This document shows, in pieces, positions 22,632 through 33,762 of a stretch of 64,000 nt of DNA. Each line of letters starts with the position of its first letter. Position 1 is the first letter of the stretch. The stretch spans positions 48,779,501 to 48,843,500 of the forward strand of contig NC_081844.1 of assembly GCF_963259705.1 (NCBI RefSeq). Reading direction: 5' to 3'. The notes beneath the pieces are model-generated. The model had not been told where the DNA came from and searched no databases. It saw nothing but the letters and a program-made list of their open reading frames with translations. The position numbers and the translations under genes were made by a program. The DNA is from Myotis daubentonii (lineage: Eukaryota; Chordata; Mammalia; Chiroptera; Vespertilionidae).

Positions 22632-24489
22632 TGTTAGTATTTAAAATCTTAGCTACTTGTCTCCTGAGCATGTTTCAGACATTCGGCACAGTGTTAAGTC
22701 AGAATTTAGTTGACTTTAGAACTAACACCACCCAAATGTTTAATTTCATATAAAAGGGAAACAGTGCCAAATGCTTAGATATGTCTATTATTATATATTA
22801 AGTTTCTTTCTAAGTGACAATCTTTCAGTTCTAGAGACTCTTAAGTCTGACAAAGTAGCAATTGTTAGAGTTATTGGGATCAGAATTACCACATCATTCA
22901 AACAAAGACTCTGGACATCATTTCTCCGGACTCATTTATTGGATACACATTAACTCACAGTGCTGTGGGCTTGGCAGATCGACATATTGGCATTAGGACA
23001 CTACACTGTTCCTGTCTCTGTTGACATATAAGTTGTTCCTTCTGAAACACATTTCCAGTTGGCTAAGGAAGACATTTCCTCTTGTTTTAGAGACATTTGA
23101 TTGAGATTGTTACCTTTGCAATTAAATCTGGGGGAGGAAAAGTAAACCTATATAGTAATAGGAAAGGAAGTTATTTTACTACTAAGATTTGGATATAACC
23201 TTTAGGACATGTCCCATGAATAGGTTGAAAATATTATCAAAACAATCCTGCTCTATTATTTAAGATAAATTAGGCAGGATAACTGGTTGGAGTGTAAGCT
23301 TTACTCATTGTTGGTAATATGACTACCATAGATAAAAGTCTGTATATGAAGTTTTAAAATATGGACATAAACAAACAAATGATCCAAAAACAAAGAATGG
23401 GATATAAGAATGACACTGTATGGAAATGAAACTGTATCATAAAGCGAGAGAAAATATTTTGTAGTTTTGGCTCCTAGTATCAGCACCTTCAGCAATAGAA
23501 GGTGACAGCAATGAGGAAGTGGCTCGAAGGACTTTGGAAGCAATAAGAAGTAGTGTTCATGGTCTTAAGTCTGTGATCTTGAAAATAAGAAAAAACATTC
23601 ATTAATGTGAACGTAAAATCACAACATTTAACCTAAATGGATAACTCTGCAATGGAGAGCATATAGAGAAAGGGATTTTAAAGCAGAATACAAGTAGATT
23701 TTAAATGACAAATAAAAAAGTATCCAAAATGTGTACCCCCAACCCTAAACTCCTAAAGAGTTGGAAACACACTTTCCAGTATGAGTTATAGTTTCATCAA
23801 TTTCAAGGACAAAGTAATAATAATTTTTTATTTTTACTAAGAGTAATAATTATTTTTTTATTTCTATCTATAATTGGTAGTATAATTCTATTTTTATCTT
23901 CAAGTTGGACTGTAGGATCTGTATTATATATCAATCTTAATAGAATGAAACCATGGTGTCAAAATCATGGTCCTGAAATTGTGAAAATTTGGTCTCTGAA
24001 TAAGTCAATGAATCTAAGACATAGAAAACTGACCCATTAGTTGAATGTACTATTGAATGTTTAACAGAGATGGTTATTGTACAGGTCTGGACACCAAGGA
24101 GGAAGTGAAAACAAAGTGGTTGCTTTTATTTTTCAAATCACTAATGTGGAAATATTTAACCAGAAAGTAGAACAGTTAAATAACAGTTGAGTCAAATTCT
24201 GTCCAAAAAAGTTAACTGTACTTGGTCTTTATAGGTCTGAATGTATTTTTTTTATTAAAGACGTTTGTTGTAATGACTTGGAAGAAAAAAGATAAAATAC
24301 TTTTAGATGGAAAGGTAATTTGGGAACTAAAGATAAATTTAACTATGAGAAAAACAAGGGAAATGGTGCTATATTATCAAATAACTAAAGATCAAAAAAC
24401 TATTATACAAATTAAAAAGGAAAGACGTATACTGGGAGAAAACTGGCTTCAAATCCTATCATGAAAAATAGAAATACACTTTAAATATA
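22632..24489. other. No gene or recognised repeat
   Basis: AT-rich DNA; frames of 60-80 codons show no domain. The one at 24222-24464 is rich in K, I and L codons, as expected from AT-rich noncoding DNA. Confidence 0.5.
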
Positions 24490-26085
24490 AATCTCATTTT
24501 TAACTTTATTTTTATTGTTGATACTATTATAGATGTCACCATTTTCCCCATTTTTGCCTGCTTCCATCCAGTCCTCATTTCCCCTTCCCTCTGTCCATAG
24601 CCACACTATTATCTGTATCTGTGGGTTATGCATATATGTTCTTTGGTTAATCCCTTCACTTTCATCCAGTCCTGTGTCCCCCGGTGCCCTTCACCTATGA
24701 TAGCTGTCAGTCTGTTTCATGTTTCCATGCCTATCTTTCTATTTGTTCATTAGATTTATTTGGGTTTATTTTGTTTATTAGATTATACATATGAGTAAAA
24801 TCATATGGTATATTTCTTTCTCTGACTGGCTTATTTCACTTAGAATAATAATCTCCAGGTCCATCCATGCTTTCTTGAGGGGTAAAAGTTCCTTCTTTTT
24901 AATGGCCACGTTGTATTCCATTGTGTAAATGTACTGCAGATTTTTTATCCACTCATCTACTGATGGACACTTGGGCTATTTATAGATCTTGGCTATTGTA
25001 AATAGCACTGCTATGAACATAGTGGTACATGTATTCTTTCTGACTGGTGATTCAGGATTCTTAGTATATATTCCCAGGAGTGGGATCATTGGGTCAAGAC
25101 AGTCCATTTTTAATTTTTTAAAGGAAACTCTATACTGTTTTCCACAGTGGCTACATCAGTCTGTATTCCCACCGACAGTATACCAGGGTTCCCTTTTCTT
25201 CACATCCTGACCAGCACTTGATGTTTGTTGATTTATTGATAGTAGCCATTCTAGAAGGTGTGAGGTGAAATCTCACTGCGGTTTTAATTTGCACCTCTTT
25301 GATAATTATTAATGTTGGACATTTTTTCATTGTCTCTTGGCCATCTCTATGTCTACTTTGGAGAAGTGTCTATTCAGGTCCTTTGTCTATTTTTTAACTG
25401 GACTGTTTGTCTTCCTGGTGTTGAGTTACAGAAGTTCTTTATATGTTTTGGAAATTAGCCCCTTATCAGATGTATCATTAGCAAATATGTTCTCCCATAC
25501 AGTGAGTTCCCTTGTCAGTTTGCTGGTAGTTTCTTTTGCTGTGCAGAAGATTCTTTGTTTGATGTAGTCCCATTTGTATATTTTATTTTTTTCCTTTGTT
25601 TCTCCTGTCCTAGGAGATATATTGGCAGATATGTTATTACATGTGATGTCTGTTGTTTTACTGCCAATGTTTTCTCCTAGGTTTTTATGGTTTCCTAACA
25701 GACCTTGAGGTCTTTTATTCATTTAGGTTTCTTCTTGTGTATAGGATAAGTTGATAGTCTAGTTTCATTTTTTTGCATGTGCCTATTTCCCAACACCATT
25801 TGCTGAAGAGACTGTCTTCAGGATGCTCTTGCCTCCTTGGTCGATTATTATCTCCCATGAATGTGGGCTTTACTTCTGGGCTTCCTGTCCTGTCCTATTG
25901 ATGTGCATGTCTGTTCCCATGCCAGTCCAGGCTATTTTATCACAATGGCCTAATAGTGCAGTTTGATACCAGGTACTGTGAGACCTCCAACTTTGTCTCC
26001 TTTCTTCAGATTATTGAGGCTATTCAGGGTCTTTTTTGGTTTCATATATATTTTTGGAATATTTGTTCTAGATGTGTGAAATATA
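24490..26085 (-). mobile_element. L1 3' half, antisense, comparatively young
   Basis: On the + strand this is long, well-preserved antisense L1: 3' UTR at about 24490-24720, then ORF2 C-terminal half to 26085. Markers include tgtattccattgtgtaaatg near 24911 and ccttatcagatgtatcatta near 25461. It is truncated on its 5' side. A piece of ORF2 protein is still readable at 25426-25722. The 3' UTR matches the short L1 tail at 32182-32450. Confidence 0.85.
25426..25722 (-). pseudogene. L1 ORF2 protein fragment (C-terminal region)
   Basis: This minus-strand open frame of 98 codons lies wholly inside the antisense L1. Its translation contains YKWDYIKQRIFCTAKETT and WENIFANDTSDKGLISKTY, which match the conserved region of L1 ORF2p downstream of the reverse-transcriptase domain (human has a KWDLIK...FCTAKETT...SDKGLISR pattern). 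ORF2p is the endonuclease/reverse transcriptase that copies L1 RNA at the target site. The frame covers well under a tenth of the roughly 1,275-residue protein. Stops and frame changes bound it on both sides and the catalytic domains are absent, so it is a dead remnant. The first ATG is internal to the old frame and is not a real start. Confidence 0.75.
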
Positions 26086-26234
26086 CCATTGGTATTTTAA
26101 TAGGATATGTCATTTTTAAATTAAAGTAACTTTTTACATTTTTTTTGTTTGATTTAATAAATATGTGTAGTATCTGAATTCCTACGGAATTGAGCATATT
26201 GTGACAATATTGGGAAAAGTAGTCTCTCATGTGT

Positions 26235-26360
26235 ACAATCTTTTTTACAAATTTGTTTTGAGAAATAATTGGCATAACATTTTGTACATTCAAGGGGTAC
26301 AACATGTTGATTTTATATATAAATATATTTTATATGATTACCACTATAGCTTTAGCTGAC
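26235..26360 (-). mobile_element. L1 3' UTR fragment, antisense
   Basis: The run gagaaataattggcataaca, then aaggggtacaacatgttga and gattaccactatagc, follows antisense text of an older L1 3' UTR ('tataattgacatataacatt ... gtgtacaacataatga ... gatcaccacaataag'). It is short and diverged. Confidence 0.5.
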
Positions 26361-26800
26361 ACCTTCTGTGCATGTAGTCTTTTGACTCCCAGTCAGCCAA
26401 TAGAAGAATGGGGTGTGGGGCTGTCACTTTACCAAGAGATAAAGAGGATTCACACCCTATGCTGGGATTACCACCTTGCGTGGAGCTGTCTCTCCCTGTT
26501 TCAGACTCAGTGTGTGTGTCCTATGACACTTGGCCAACCCAAATACTATATCTGTCCCCTATGGGAAGGGGTTGGGGTCCTTCATTCTACAACATGAGAG
26601 GGTTGTGTCCCCATGACTGCCACTGGGAAGGACCCCATGGCATGGTGGACTGTAACCAACGGCTAAAGCTGATCTCGCTCTGTCTCTTCCCTATGAGAGT
26701 AAAGCATCGCTCCACCCAGTGCTTGACTGTGTTGTGTTTTCATTCATGACTCCATTACCAAGATACAGTGGGCAGAGTGTTCAGACTTCTGCTACTGCTG
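26361..26800. other. Unassigned block, possibly LTR-derived
   Basis: Richer in G/C than its flanks, with a gagagtaaagc segment near 26695 and a tgactgtgttgtgttttcat segment near 26725 that recall R/U5 sequence of an ERV LTR. No TG...CA boundary or TSD could be fixed. The frames of 97 and 113 codons at 26304-26749 show no domain. Confidence 0.25.
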
Positions 26801-28304
26801 ATAGGTAAAAGATGCCTCTTGCATGACTATTATGCCATGGCTAAAATGGAAATAAAAAGACTTATCAAATTACTACAGAGGAAGAATTGCAAAAAAAAAT
26901 TAAAAATCTAAAGAAAACATTGAAGATTTTCTGATCCCTTTACTACATGGACTCACAGATTCTGTGGTATTATATCAAAAAATGTTGGGATGGAAATGAA
27001 AGTAGAAGTAGACAAGCATATGTAGATAAACTTAGTAACAGAGTGATTTATCACATTTTCTTGTGTAAAATAAGCATTTTTCAGTAGACATAGAGAAGGT
27101 ATGTTTATACAGGTCAACTTTGAAATAAATACTGAAACAGGAAGTTTCAGTCAATGAAATATGACAGTATTATATAGTACCCAATCATTCAAATAATAAT
27201 GATGATCTTATTTATTACTAATATAAATACTAATATTGATAAAATAATAACATGTAAGTCCTATATTGGAGAGGCTATAGATTTATATATTTAAATCTAG
27301 ATGTGATCATATCCAATATGCCATTACCCTTCTTGAAAAATGTTAATTTTGACTTTAATTTAATCAATGAATGGGTTAAACCACTCATTTTAAAAAATGA
27401 AATAAAATGATAAAATAAAAAGGATATGACCTGATGCATGCCTGGAATTATGGCAGTGGACCATCGTGTTATTCATCTTTCTTAGCATTGTAAGAGGTAT
27501 AGAAACACATTTTATACTCATTGAGAATCTAAATATTATGTCATGTGAGCTTTGCAAACTTATAAATTTGTTGTTGTTTCATTTAATCACTGGTGGATGC
27601 CCTTCTTTACTGAGTTCATTAGTTTTATGTACCTCAATATATTTTCCTGAACATATTTCCTTCTGTTTTGTGATTTCATGCTCTGGCCATCCTGCTGTTT
27701 TTACTGCTATGAAGTGATCTGCTCTAAGCAGACAAATATCTCCTGCAGTAAAACACTCCCTGCTAATTTTGTTGCTTTTAAAGCTGATGCTATAAATCAC
27801 TTTCTTAATCTAGGAACACCATTTTCCTTCTCTAACCACTTCACTGCTATTCTGGGAGCAACAACAAAGACTATATCCTGGCTCACTAGGTAGCTTCTTG
27901 ATTCTATTCTTAACAAACAGCATTGATAAAAGAAATCATTTCTGCCACAGGAAGGCCAATATCATAGAGGATTACTTAGAGATTAGCCCGTGGAAGGTCG
28001 TTACCCATTGGCTTTGATTGCTATTCAATCTCAGCTAATATAGGGATTTTTAAAATGTATCTTGTTCAGTCATATTTATTTATGGCAATGATAAACATTC
28101 CTTTATCTCTCATTTGTCATAGTTTCCCTTCTACCCTACTCCTTCCTAACCATATCTCTTGCGTTTTGCTTACATAGCACTCCAGAAGAAGCCAGTCTTT
28201 ATACTGCTTCAAAATGATTTTCCAATTTTATCTTCCAAAGCTGTTAAATAGGTCAAGGGTTTCAAGGTCTGGGACATTCGTACCAAATGCTATTCTTAGT
28301 AAAT
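26801..28304. other. No gene or recognised repeat
   Basis: AT-rich; short frames only. Confidence 0.5.
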
Positions 28305-28398
28305 GATACAAGAGGCAACCAATGAGTTCATGAATAGGTGGAACAACAAATCAATGTTTCTCTCTCTCCCTTCCCCTCACTCTCTAAAAATCAATAAA
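28305..28398 (+). mobile_element. Truncated VES-type SINE 3' half
   Basis: It reads gatacaagaggcaaccaatg, then tggaacaacaaatcaatgtt, tctctctctccc and aaaaatcaataaa. This is the wording of an older bat SINE subfamily. The tRNA head is missing. Confidence 0.75.
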
Positions 28399-28414
28399 CT
28401 GAAGAACATTTACA

Positions 28415-28650
28415 TGTGGCACAGTACTTTGCAGACCAGCTGTGAACAGGATGACCTTGACAGGAACCCAACCCAATAAGTGTAGCCAGTTGACATCAAC
28501 ATGTAATTGATCAAATAGTGTATATAAGCAACTGCTAAGTCTCTCTTCCCTCGTCACAGTTTGGATATGAATCCCCTGTCTCCTTTACTAGCTGCAAGTA
28601 AATAAAACTACATTAAGAGAACCAAGTCTCATTTGAAAAGAGCACCCCAT
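28415..28650 (+). mobile_element. Possible LTR-like fragment
   Basis: A TATA-like tatataag near 28519 is followed about 85 bases later by aataaaac near 28603, with a TG near 28415 and a tctca end near 28630. The spacing fits U3/R/U5 order, but no TSD or family match is evident. Confidence 0.3.
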
Positions 28651-29881
28651 GTGGGGAACCCCTTCAGTTCAGTGACAAAGAGAGGTGCTTGGACTTCGTT
28701 AATAAACCAAGAAGACAGAATAGTTTTCCTGGGGAAGTTTATTTTCTACTTAGGATTCAGAAATAAACTTAAAAAGACAAATATAGTAACTGCAAATACT
28801 AATAGGAAACAACCAAATTACTGAATTGAATAATCAAACGATGGAATGTAACTTGTGATAGGGTGATTAGAGACAATATCTGATCAGGTAGCATGGAAGC
28901 AAAGTCCCGAAGAAAAGCAGGACTAAGTATTTAACAGGAGATAAGCCGCAGGGCAAAGATACTATTGTGAAAGAAGTCATGAATGACTTGGTGAGAAACA
29001 GAAATCTTAGGAAGACATCTTGTTCTGAGATATAAAAACAAATCTAATGACAAGTAAATAGAGGTTTTAAAATGTTAGTTTGATGATACCCCTTTAAATA
29101 ATTAATAGAGCACTTCACTTCACTTTGGGCTTTCTGTTTTTGTGCAAAGAGGATTTCTGTGAGGAGTGAAACTTGGCTTCTGCTTATCTAAATTTAACTG
29201 AGAAGAGCTGACACTGTGTGAGTTAAAAATTTAGTTAAATTGTCACAGATAAATTCTGACATCTCAGTGTCTTAAGTGAGTTAGTTCATTAACACTGAGA
29301 AGTGTGCCTTAACACTTTTCACACATAAAGTTTATTGTGGGTGAAGTTCTGCTCAATAGAGTTATTCAGGAACCCAGAGTGATGGTGGCTCTATCTTCTT
29401 CAACATCTGATTTCTCAGATCACCTTAGATTTTAAAAAAAAAAATTATTGTCAAATGGAGAGAAATAGAAAGGACTGACTAAACAACTAAACAAGATTTT
29501 TATTTTATTTTTGCTAGGGACTTGGCTGGAAGTAGATTTTATCACCTTTTTCCATATCCCATTAATTGACAATTCAGTCAAATGACCATAACTAATGACA
29601 AGAATACTGTAAAATGTAGTCATCTGTGTACTCAAAAGGAAATGCCAGCTTTGGAAACTAGCTAGCCAATCGCTGACCCAAAGAACAAAACTGGTTCTTT
29701 TCAATGCAACTGGAAAGTTTTCTGGGGACAAATATCTTTTTTAGGCTAAAACTAATAATAAAAATTGCAATCTTTTAGATTCAGTTTGTGTTATTAAATG
29801 CTATTCAAAATCAGTTTTATATCTTGTTATAAAATATTTATTCTAAATACTGTCCTTCCATACCTTTTAAAAATGTTTAAT
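28651..29881. other. No gene or recognised repeat
   Basis: AT-rich, nothing supported. A 99-codon minus frame at 29432-29731 has no recognisable domain. Confidence 0.5.
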
Positions 29882-30510
29882 CAGAGGAGAACCAAGATGG
29901 CGGCATAAGGTGCAGACCTGTGCGTGCTGCCTACCACAACAACATTGAAACTACCAACTATAAGACAAACAACTATCAGAACCATGGGAAAGCTGGCCCA
30001 GTGGAAGCTCTACAACTGGAATGAAAGAAAGAGGAACATCGAGACTGAGTAGGATATACAGAGGCGCCAAGAACAGAGGTACAGAGTCGCATGCCAGGCG
30101 GGCTGCAACTGGATGCATGGTTTTTTACAATCAGAAGGGGTTACAAACTCTCGAATCCATTGGGCTTGTTTGGGGTGAGATTCTGAGGTCCCAGACCCCT
30201 ACGGGGAGAGGCAGGATGGCCTTGCAGCAGGTCGGAGATCGAGGGTGTCTTTCTCGCGGAGCTGCTCACTGGCACTCAGGGACAGGGAGACGCGGAGTCA
30301 CAGAGAGGCGAGGAGTCACAGAGACTCCATTGCTCTTTGCTCCGCCTTGGTGATTCCCGGCGTCCCGCCCTACTCAATTTACATCCCCGCCCAAGCTGTG
30401 CCAGTGGCACAAAAGGAACCACCTGCGCTGTTGCAGCCTAACCCAACAAACTGTAGATTTCAACTCCTCACATACATAAGGTACACACTCAAGAAGCAGA
30501 ATTAGGTTCA

Positions 30511-30878
30511 GAGGAAGCAGGAGCCAGACCCAACTGGGCGGGCAACATGGAACCACTGTACCAGCAAACGCACAAGCAGGTCCACCAGATCCAGTCTCAC
30601 ATGGGACGCTGGGAGACAGCAGACAAGCAGTCTGTGTACTTAGTAAAAAATGAAATCCAAGCAAGCATACCAGATATTTGGCCACCAAGAACGCCTAGAG
30701 ATTTTTTCCAGCAAGGAGCCACCCAACAAAAGACAGAATGCCAAACTTCATGTTGACCAGTTAAAGTATGATGTCCAGCACCTGCAGACTGCTCTCAGAA
30801 ACTTCCAGCATCGATGATAAGCAAGGAAGCAGCAGGAGAGACAGCAAGAGGAGCTTCTGACTCGCACCTTCACCCCCA
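30511..30878 (+). pseudogene. GOSR2: GOSR2 (membrin) processed pseudogene fragment inside the composite element
   Basis: From the ATG at 30547 the translation starts [16 protein letters not shown] and continues with ETADKQSV and NEIQASI. This is the N-terminus of membrin/GOSR2, a Golgi Qb-SNARE of about 212 residues in ER-Golgi transport. Homology continues in shifted frame through [20 protein letters not shown] and the QQERQ...EELL stretch, to about residue 113. The part encoding the SNARE motif and C-terminal membrane anchor is missing, replaced by the VNTR. The segment crosses exon junctions without introns, so it came from spliced mRNA. A 2-base deletion after about codon 42 shifts the frame, and two adjacent stops (TGA TAA near 30814) follow FQHR, so it cannot make membrin. 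The short stretch before the ATG (from about 30511) may be GOSR2 5' UTR. Confidence 0.85.
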
Positions 30879-30900
30879 ATGTGGGATGCGGCGCCCCCCT

Positions 30901-31320
30901 GTGAGGCTGAGAAGGCCCCAGCAAGGCTGCAATGGTCCCTGTGAGGCTGCAACAGCCCCTGTGAGGCTGAAACGGCCCCTGTGAGGTTGAAACAGCCCCT
31001 GTGAGGCTAAAGCAACCCCTGTGAGGCTGAGACAGCCCCAATGAGGCTGAGACGGCCCCTAAGACGCTGGGACAGCCCCTGTGAGGCTGAGACGGCCCCT
31101 GTGAGGCTGGGACAGCCCCTGTGAGGCTGAGACGGCCCCTGTGAGGCTGAGACGGCTCCTGAGAGGTTGAGACGGCCCCTGTGAGGTTGAGATGGCCCCT
31201 GAGAGGCTGAGACGGCCCCTGAGAGGTTGAGACAGCCCCTGTGAGGCTGGGACGGCCCCTGTGAGGATGGGACGGCCCCTGTGAGGCTGCGACAGCCCCG
31301 GTGAGGCTGCGACAGCCCCT
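30901..31320 (+). repeat. 20-bp VNTR, 21 units
   Basis: Consensus GTGAGGCTGAGACGGCCCCT repeats in exact 20-base register for 420 bases with only substitutions between units. Each unit carries at most one or two CpGs. Because 20 is not divisible by 3, all three minus-strand frames stay open and encode the same cyclic 20-residue S/Q/P/G-rich repeat. These frames (97, 111 and 202 codons between 30748 and 31356) are by-products of the array unless shown otherwise. Confidence 0.95.
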
Positions 31321-31640
31321 GGGAAGTCGAGAAAAATACCACATGATCTCACTCATTTATGGATAATAAAAACCATTATAAACTGATGAACAAAAAATAG
31401 ATACAGAGGCAGAGCAGCATTGAACAGACTGTCACACTATAGTGGGAAGCCTGGGGATGGTTGGGGGGGTGGGAGATCAACCGAAGGTCTTGTATGCATG
31501 CATGTAAGAATAACCAATGGACACAAGACACTGAGGGGTAGGGGAGGCCGGGGGTATGTCAAGCGGGGGGGGAGAGGAGACATATGTAATACTCTTTGTA
31601 ATACTTTAAGAAATAAAACAAAATTAAAAAAAAATACCCA

Positions 31641-32181
31641 ATAAATTTCACAGGACCAGTCTACCAAATCTTTAAAAAACAGGTAATACTTAATTCTGCT
31701 TAAATTGTTCCAAATCTTAGAAGAAAACTCTGGAATTATTTAATGAAATAAAACATTGATTTTGAAAAAGAAAATGTTTAATCTTTTGATATACTCTATC
31801 TCCTATTAGTAGAAACTAACTTCTAAACTTATGAATATGAGAAGGTTTATTTATCATAATGAGATAGGCTATGCTGCAGTAACAATCTCAGTTACTTAAC
31901 AGTTGCTTAACACAATAAAATTTACTTCATGCTATGTATCCATGAGGGACATTGGAAGGGGTCTGCCTCATACGGTCATTCAGACAGAATTTGGATCAAA
32001 TAGGCTTCTTTGATCATTGTAGGGAAGAATAAGTATATATACACAGAACACATATCAATTCTACTTATAGTCCATTTTCCAGAGCAAGGTATGACTTCCC
32101 TTCTAACTTCAAATTGGGCTGAAAATATGTGGAAAAACATTAATTTTAAATGAGCAATATTGTTTCTCAGGATGTGTGTTT
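31641..32181. other. No gene or recognised repeat
   Basis: AT-rich flank of the composite element; nothing supported. Confidence 0.5.
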
Positions 32182-32450
32182 TTCTTTTTTAAATTTATCT
32201 TTATTGTTGAAAGTATTACAGATATTCCCTTCTTCCCCCCCACCTCCTGCCATTGACCCTCACCACCCTGCTCCTACCCGTCCCAAGGCCTTCACTGTAG
32301 TATTGTCTGTCCATGGGCTATGCATACATGCATATATGTTCTTTGGTTAATCTCTTCCCACCCCACCTCTCTTCCCTCTGAAATATATCAGTCCATTGCA
32401 TATTTCAATGTATCTGGATCTATGGAAATATTAGCAACATTTTATGGGCC
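32182..32450 (-). mobile_element. L1 3' UTR tail, antisense
   Basis: The + strand reads aaatttatctttattgttga and then C-rich 3' UTR text with gctatgcatacatgcatata and gttctttggttaatc. This is the same 3' UTR as in the L1 at 24490-24700. Strongly 5'-truncated. Confidence 0.75.
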
Positions 32451-32466
32451 CTATTTTTAAAAATAC

Positions 32467-32666
32467 TTTTTTAAATATATATTTTATTGATTTTTTTACA
32501 GAGAGGAAAGGAGATGGATAGAGAGTTAGAAACATTAATGAGAGAGAAACATCAATCAGCTGCCTCCTGCACACCCCCTACTGGGGATGTACCCGCAACC
32601 AAGGTACATGCCCAGGACCCTTCAGTCTGCAGGCCAACTCTATCCACTGAGCCAAACCGGTCAGGA
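32467..32666 (-). mobile_element. VES SINE, antisense
   Basis: On the minus strand it reads tcctgaccggtttggctcag and has the usual body, with A-rich tail at the left. A short deletion has removed the B-box region (cccaggacccttcag joins directly). Confidence 0.88.
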
Positions 32667-33079
32667 CTATAAGAATACTTTAAGGAAAATTTTGGAGTTG
32701 AAATTGTATCTATAAGAACAAAAACTAGTCATACCTAGTAGAAATTTATGTGACTCTCTTACACCTGGTATCCTTATATCTTGAGTGGTCTCATCAAAGG
32801 TTATACCAATGGTACCAGCAGTGGTCTGGGAAATGAATAGAGATTTCTACATATATGATGTATCCCCTTTTCTAGTCACTGGTCCCAACATCTGTGAAAG
32901 TTCCAAGATCAACACTCTGGAATAAAGTGATTCCAGAGAAAGAGGAGTTGGTACTGAGGCTAGAAGAAGAAATGGATAGAAAAAAAAATGAGCTTATTAG
33001 CTCAAGAGTATGTGATATAGTTGAGAATTTAATAATCTTAATTTAAGAATTAATGTAAGTATGGTCGATTTATTTTTTT
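32667..33079. other. No gene or recognised repeat
   Basis: Nothing supported. Confidence 0.5.
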
Positions 33080-33530
33080 GAATTTAATGAAAATTATAAA
33101 ATCACACATTTAAAGATTCTCAGCAAACCTTAAATAGTATATATAAAAAGGAAATTACATCAAAGCATATCATAATAAAATCGTAACACTAACTCAAAAA
33201 TATTGAAATAAATTACAAAATGAAACATACAAAAGAAAAATAATGGTAGATTATTAATAAGAAAGGCAAAAATGTAAGGCATTTGTGATGGAATGACATC
33301 TTTAAAGTGTTGAAATAAATTTCTGCCATTTTAGAAATCTCTACCCATTGAAAATTTTATTCCAAAGGAAAGTAGATGTAAAGACTTTAGAGAAATAAAA
33401 TCTGAAAGAAGCAATGGCTAATAGGCCTGTACAAAACAAACAAGAAAGAAAAAATATTCAGGTAAAAAAATGATAGCAGATAGGTACTTAAATTTACACA
33501 AAGAAGAACTATGAAAATAGAAAATATGGG
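33080..33530 (+). mobile_element. Diverged L1 5'-side fragment, sense
   Basis: The run tggaatgacatctttaaagt, then tttctgccattttagaaatc, tctacccattgaaaatttta and aaagactttagagaaataaa is the sense counterpart of the 5'-side L1 sequence seen antisense at 36250-38480. No frame remains. Confidence 0.5.
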
Positions 33531-33562
33531 CCAAATATAAATGTTTAAAGAAAATAATGATT

Positions 33563-33762
33563 GCCTGGCTGGCGTGGCTCAGCAGTTGAGTGTTGACCTA
33601 TCACAGTTTGATTTCTGGTCACGGCACGTGCCTGGGTTGTGGGCTCGATCCCCAGTGTGGGACGTGCAGGAAGAAGCCAATGATTCTCTCATCATTGATG
33701 TTTCTTCCTCTCTCTTTTCTCTTCCTTTCTCTCTGAAATCAATAAAAATATATTTTTAAAAA
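33563..33762 (+). mobile_element. VES SINE, sense, older copy
   Basis: The head gcctggctggcgtggctcag is followed by a degraded B box (gtttgatttctgg), the catcattgatgtttcttcct body and an aatcaataaaaatatatttt tail. The 72-codon frame over it is an artefact. Confidence 0.87.

Larger units (their letters stand above)
29882..31640 (+). mobile_element. SVA-like composite retroelement: L1 5' end + GOSR2 cDNA + VNTR + L1 3' end
   Basis: Four modules lie in one orientation. (1) 29882-about 30510 is an L1 5'-UTR-like segment starting gaggagaaccaagatggcgg, with a YY1-type site and GC-rich body. (2) About 30511-30878 is an intron-less GOSR2 fragment. (3) 30901-31320 is a perfectly phased 20-bp VNTR, 21 units. 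(4) 31330-31640 is an L1 3' end (accacatgatctcactcatt near 31338) finishing with aataaaacaaaattaaaaaa. ORF1 and most of ORF2 are absent. The order mirrors primate SVA/LAVA composites, though the parts differ. It would have to be mobilised in trans by L1. No clear TSD was found, so whether it jumped as one unit is inferred. Confidence 0.75.

Noticed and set aside
24222..24464. Basic 80-codon protein
   Set aside because: K/I/L-rich codons reflect AT-rich noncoding DNA; no domain and no transcript signal.
30901..31320. CRISPR array or satellite DNA
   Set aside because: The 20-bp units are contiguous with no spacers, and the array is short and bracketed by retroelement modules, so VNTR is the better description.
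30748..31356. 202-codon minus-strand open frame as a gene
   Set aside because: It lies almost wholly in the 20-bp VNTR, whose unit lacks stops in any minus frame; all three frames give the same cyclic repeat, so openness carries no coding signal.
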